Positions 6,242-8,141 of a DNA stretch of 8,141 bases are shown one piece after another. The DNA comes from JAJXWB01 sp039808645 (GTDB lineage Bacteria; Pseudomonadota; Alphaproteobacteria; Rhizobiales; Beijerinckiaceae). The position numbers and the translations under genes were made by a program. The notes below the pieces were generated by a model. It worked only from the letters and a program-made list of their open reading frames with translations. It was not told the origin of the DNA and ran no database searches. The stretch's first letter is position 1. Every line of letters starts with the position of its first letter. The stretch covers positions 1 through 8,141 of the forward strand of contig JBDHTL010000154.1 in the NCBI GenBank assembly GCA_039808645.1. The letters are read 5' to 3'.

Positions 6242-6265
6242 CCTATGAAGTGTAACGCGTGATTC
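6235..6265. promoter_or_regulatory. Pair of GANTC sites upstream of popZ
   Basis: GATTC occurs at 6235-6239 and 6261-6265, and a third copy lies inside popZ at 6412-6416. GANTC is the target of the cell-cycle methyltransferase CcrM in alphaproteobacteria, and GcrA acts at methylated sites in some promoters. Whether these sites regulate popZ is inference. Confidence 0.25.
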
Positions 6266-6325
6266 GCGGCGTCGCTGCGGATCGCGGCGATCTGGACAGC
6301 GCACAGGGTCGAGAACGCAGCCGCA

Positions 6326-7171
6326 ATGAACGCAGCCAACGCCCCCATCCCTTCGTCTGTCGAGAACGAGCGCCGCGCCCACGAGCCGTCGATGGAAGAA
6401 ATCCTCGCTTCGATTCGCAAGATCATCGCCGACGACGACGCGCTGCCGCTGAGCCGGCCGTCCGCCCCGCCGCGCCTGTTCGAGACCAATGTCACGCCCT
6501 TCGCGCCCCCGCCGCCGCCGGTCGCGCGCGAAACGGCCCCGGTCGCGACGCCGGTCGAAGAGCCTGCAGCGCAGCCGCCCGCTCCGGCGCCGGAAGCCTT
6601 GATCGAAGACCGCGCCGAAGCGCAGCTCGACGCCGCCGAAATGGAATCCTTTGCCGAGGTCGGACGCGAACTCGCGCGGCTCGACGCGCCAGCCGAGGAA
6701 AGCGCGCCGGTGGAGGCGATCGCGCTGGTCGAGGAGGCCGCGACGCTGCGTCCCGCGCTGGATGTCGAGCCCGAACCGCAGCCCGCGCCCGAGGACGACG
6801 TGGACGTCAATCCCGTCCCGCACGAGACGGCCTATGCCGAGGCGCGGGACGAGGACGCGCCTGCATCCGCCTTCGCCCAGGCCCGCGAGCCGGACGTCGA
6901 AGCCGATATCGCATCCGTCGTGGCGGCCCGATCGCAGCCGGAAGCGGCCAACGCCGGCGCGATTCTCTCGGCGGAAGCCAATGCCTCCGTCGCCTCGGCC
7001 TTCCAGGCGCTGTCGGCGAGCGTGCAGATGGCGAGCGCGGAGGCGATCGACCGGCACGTGCGCGACATGCTGCGCCCCATGCTCAAGCAATGGCTGGACG
7101 ACAATCTGCCGGTCATGGTCGAGCGCCTGGTGCGCGCGGAAATCGAGCGCGTCGCGCGCGGCGGCCGCTGA
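6326..7171 (+). CDS. popZ: PopZ / DUF2497 family polar organizing protein
   Basis: This is a 281-residue acidic, low-complexity protein. It has the three-part layout of PopZ. The short N-terminal helix motif HEPSMEEILASIRKIIADDD (19-38) binds client proteins in Caulobacter PopZ. A long disordered linker rich in Pro, Ala and Glu spans about 41-208. The helical C-terminal self-assembly region spans about 214-281 and includes MLRPMLKQWLDDNLPVMVE. In Caulobacter, PopZ forms polar condensates that anchor the chromosome origin and cell-cycle regulators; the same role is inferred here. The linker is longer than in Caulobacter PopZ, which has about 177 residues in total. The start has no good ribosome site, but no other in-frame ATG precedes the EEILASI motif closely enough. 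It follows tolC by 212 nt. Confidence 0.88.
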   Translation: MNAANAPIPSSVENERRAHEPSMEEILASIRKIIADDDALPLSRPSAPPRLFETNVTPFAPPPPPVARETAPVATPVEEPAAQPPAPAPEALIEDRAEAQLDAAEMESFAEVGRELARLDAPAEESAPVEAIALVEEAATLRPALDVEPEPQPAPEDDVDVNPVPHETAYAEARDEDAPASAFAQAREPDVEADIASVVAARSQPEAANAGAILSAEANASVASAFQALSASVQMASAEAIDRHVRDMLRPMLKQWLDDNLPVMVERLVRAEIERVARGGR

Positions 7172-7205
7172 TTTCGGGCGCGTCGCGCGGGCCCGGCTCG
7201 AAATC

Positions 7206-7224
7206 TTAACGCGACGTTCACCAT
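7206..7224 (+). promoter_or_regulatory. CtrA-binding-site candidate upstream of ftsB
   Basis: TTAA-CGCGACG-TTCACCAT matches the CtrA consensus TTAA-N7-TTAACCAT with a single mismatch (C for A at 7219). It lies 19 nt before the ftsB ATG. CtrA usually sits over the -35 region, so transcription would start close to the start codon. Confidence 0.5.
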
Positions 7225-7243
7225 CTTCGTCCAACCATTCTTC

Positions 7244-7564
7244 ATGGTTCGCACGCGGCTCAGCGCCAATATCGCCCCGATCGTCTTCCACGTCGCCGCG
7301 GCGCTGGTGTCGGGCTATTTCGTCTGGCACGCGATCCACGGGCAGCGCGGTCTGAAGACGCGCGATGAAAATGCCGAGAAAGTAGCGGAACTGCAGACGA
7401 CGCTCGAAGGCCTTCGCGCCGAGCGCGCGCGCTGGAAGCACAAGATCGATCTGGTGCGCGGCGAGTCGATCGATCGCGACGTGCTGGAAGAGCAGGCGAG
7501 GATCGAACTGGGCCGCATCCAGAAGAACGAAGTCGTCATCCTCACGCCGGCAGCGAAGAAGTAA
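7244..7564 (+). CDS. ftsB: FtsB/DivIC family septum formation initiator
   Basis: This is a 106-residue bitopic inner-membrane protein. One membrane helix (about residues 11-30) is followed by a coiled coil (about 38-75) and the family's C-terminal block DVLEEQARIELGRIQKNEVVIL (79-100, in parts). FtsB works with FtsL and FtsQ in the divisome to activate septal peptidoglycan synthesis. The length fits the family. The ATG at 7244 has no purine-rich Shine-Dalgarno, and a CtrA-like box ends 19 nt before it. A leaderless mRNA or CtrA-timed expression is therefore plausible. The gene precedes pdhA by 171 nt, a linkage common in Hyphomicrobiales, where eno usually stands upstream; here popZ does. Confidence 0.88.
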   Translation: MVRTRLSANIAPIVFHVAAALVSGYFVWHAIHGQRGLKTRDENAEKVAELQTTLEGLRAERARWKHKIDLVRGESIDRDVLEEQARIELGRIQKNEVVILTPAAKK

Positions 7565-7598
7565 CCCATTTCTGGTTACGAAATCCGGATTAACCGGA
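7561..7598 (+). terminator. Overlapping hairpins at the ftsB 3' end
   Basis: GTAACC (7561-7566, containing the ftsB stop codon) pairs with GGTTAC (7574-7579). The same GGTTA can instead pair with TAACC at 7591-7595, and TCCGG (7584-7588) pairs with CCGGA (7594-7598). The AT-rich AAACTAGTTTAATTTC follows. These could end ftsB transcription or form alternative structures before pdhA. Confidence 0.35.
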
Positions 7599-7629
7599 AA
7601 CTAGTTTAATTTCATAAGCTCCTGAAAAA

Positions 7630-7646
7630 CGTCAGCTTTGCTGACG
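7630..7646. terminator. Perfect hairpin between ftsB and pdhA
   Basis: The 7-bp stem CGTCAGC-TTT-GCTGACG is preceded by five A residues (7625-7629). Read on the minus strand it has the hairpin-plus-TTTTT layout of an intrinsic terminator, although no minus-strand gene is evident. On the plus strand it may instead be an operator or leader element of pdhA. Confidence 0.35.
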
Positions 7647-7735
7647 CGTCCTCGACCTTTGCGCCTCTCGTCAAAATTCCGGCCCTGCGCTAGCTTTGCA
7701 TCAAGAACAGGGAAACGCCGACAGGAGGGAGCGCC

Positions 7736-8141
7736 ATGGCGGCGAACGCCAAATCTCGTCAAAGCAAGTCCGAGGCGGACGGCGAACGCGCCGCGCCGGC
7801 CTTCACCACGGACGAGGACCTTCGCGCCTATCGCGAAATGCTCCTGATCCGCCGCTTCGAGGAAAAGGCCGGCCAGATGTACGGCATGGGCCTCATCGGC
7901 GGCTTCTGCCATCTCTACATCGGCCAGGAGGCTGTCGTCGTCGGCGTGTCCATGGCGGCGCGGCCGTCGGACCAGACCATCACCTCCTACCGCGATCATG
8001 GCCACATGCTCGCCTGCGGCCTCGACCCCAAGGGCGTGATGGCCGAACTCACCGGACGCCGCGGCGGCCTGTCGAAAGGCAAGGGCGGCTCCATGCACAT
8101 GTTCTCGAAGGAGAAGAATTTCTACGGCGGCCACGGCATCG
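7736..8141 (+). CDS. pdhA: Pyruvate dehydrogenase E1 component subunit alpha (5' part)
   Basis: The first 135 codons are present; the gene runs off the right edge. E1 alpha, with E1 beta, decarboxylates pyruvate using thiamine diphosphate and passes the acetyl group to the E2 lipoyl domain. Visible family motifs are YREMLLIRRFEEKAGQMYG (32-50), FCHLYIGQEAV (57-67), TSYRDHGHML (83-92) and the phosphorylation-loop-like KGGSMHMFSKEKNFYGGHGI (116-135). The GDG cofactor motif lies beyond the window. The first 20 residues are a polar, lysine- and alanine-rich extension. AGGAGGGA lies 5 nt before the ATG, the strongest ribosome site in the window, which fits a highly expressed enzyme. The beta subunit and E2 genes are expected to the right. 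Confidence 0.96.
   Translation, partial: MAANAKSRQSKSEADGERAAPAFTTDEDLRAYREMLLIRRFEEKAGQMYGMGLIGGFCHLYIGQEAVVVGVSMAARPSDQTITSYRDHGHMLACGLDPKGVMAELTGRRGGLSKGKGGSMHMFSKEKNFYGGHGI

Noticed and set aside
6065..7441. Open frame of 458 codons antisense to popZ and ftsB
   Set aside because: Low-complexity Arg/Gly/Asp composition, no family signature, and it mirrors the Pro/Ala-rich popZ linker.
7601..8134. Open frame of 177 codons antisense to pdhA
   Set aside because: pdhA on the other strand is unmistakable and has a strong ribosome site; the antisense product has no recognisable domain.

Overview
This 8.1 kb window is high-GC DNA with dense coding on both strands. It most likely comes from the chromosome of a Hyphomicrobiales (Rhizobiales) alphaproteobacterium. 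The evidence is a PopZ/DUF2497 gene directly after a methyltransferase-tolC pair, a DivIC/FtsB-type gene directly before pdhA, a signal-peptide-bearing transglutaminase-like cysteine peptidase (BTLCP), a DUF4337 membrane protein, and a near-consensus CtrA box. I cannot name the genus. I see no phage genes, insertion sequence, integrase, CRISPR array or sign of recent transfer.

Layout, left to right. Positions 1-277 hold two tRNA genes pointing away from each other, tRNA-Asn(GTT) on the minus strand and tRNA-Cys(GCA) on the plus strand, each with a recognisable promoter. An EcsC-family gene on the minus strand (297-1157) converges on tRNA-Cys. A gene-free stretch (1158-1552) carries strong hairpins. 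Next come two exported proteins on the plus strand: a BTLCP-family peptidase (1553-2173) and a small protein with two cysteine modules (2346-2816), each followed by a GC-rich hairpin. A minus-strand DUF4337 protein with a histidine-rich N-terminus (2880-3458) is divergent from the next block.

The block 3721-7171 holds an isoaspartate-methyltransferase-family protein, the outer-membrane channel TolC, and the polar organiser PopZ. The last block holds the divisome protein FtsB (7244-7564) and the start of pdhA, which encodes pyruvate dehydrogenase E1 alpha and runs off the right edge.

How the genes relate. The window is mostly housekeeping. TolC serves export across the outer membrane, PopZ and FtsB serve polarity and division, and PdhA feeds central metabolism. 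The most interesting signals are a CtrA-like site (TTAA-N7-TTCACCAT) just before ftsB, which also lacks a Shine-Dalgarno; an altered substrate and SAM-binding signature in the methyltransferase homologue; an exact internal duplication in the small secreted protein; and mutually exclusive hairpins between ftsB and pdhA. I found no convincing new multi-gene system.
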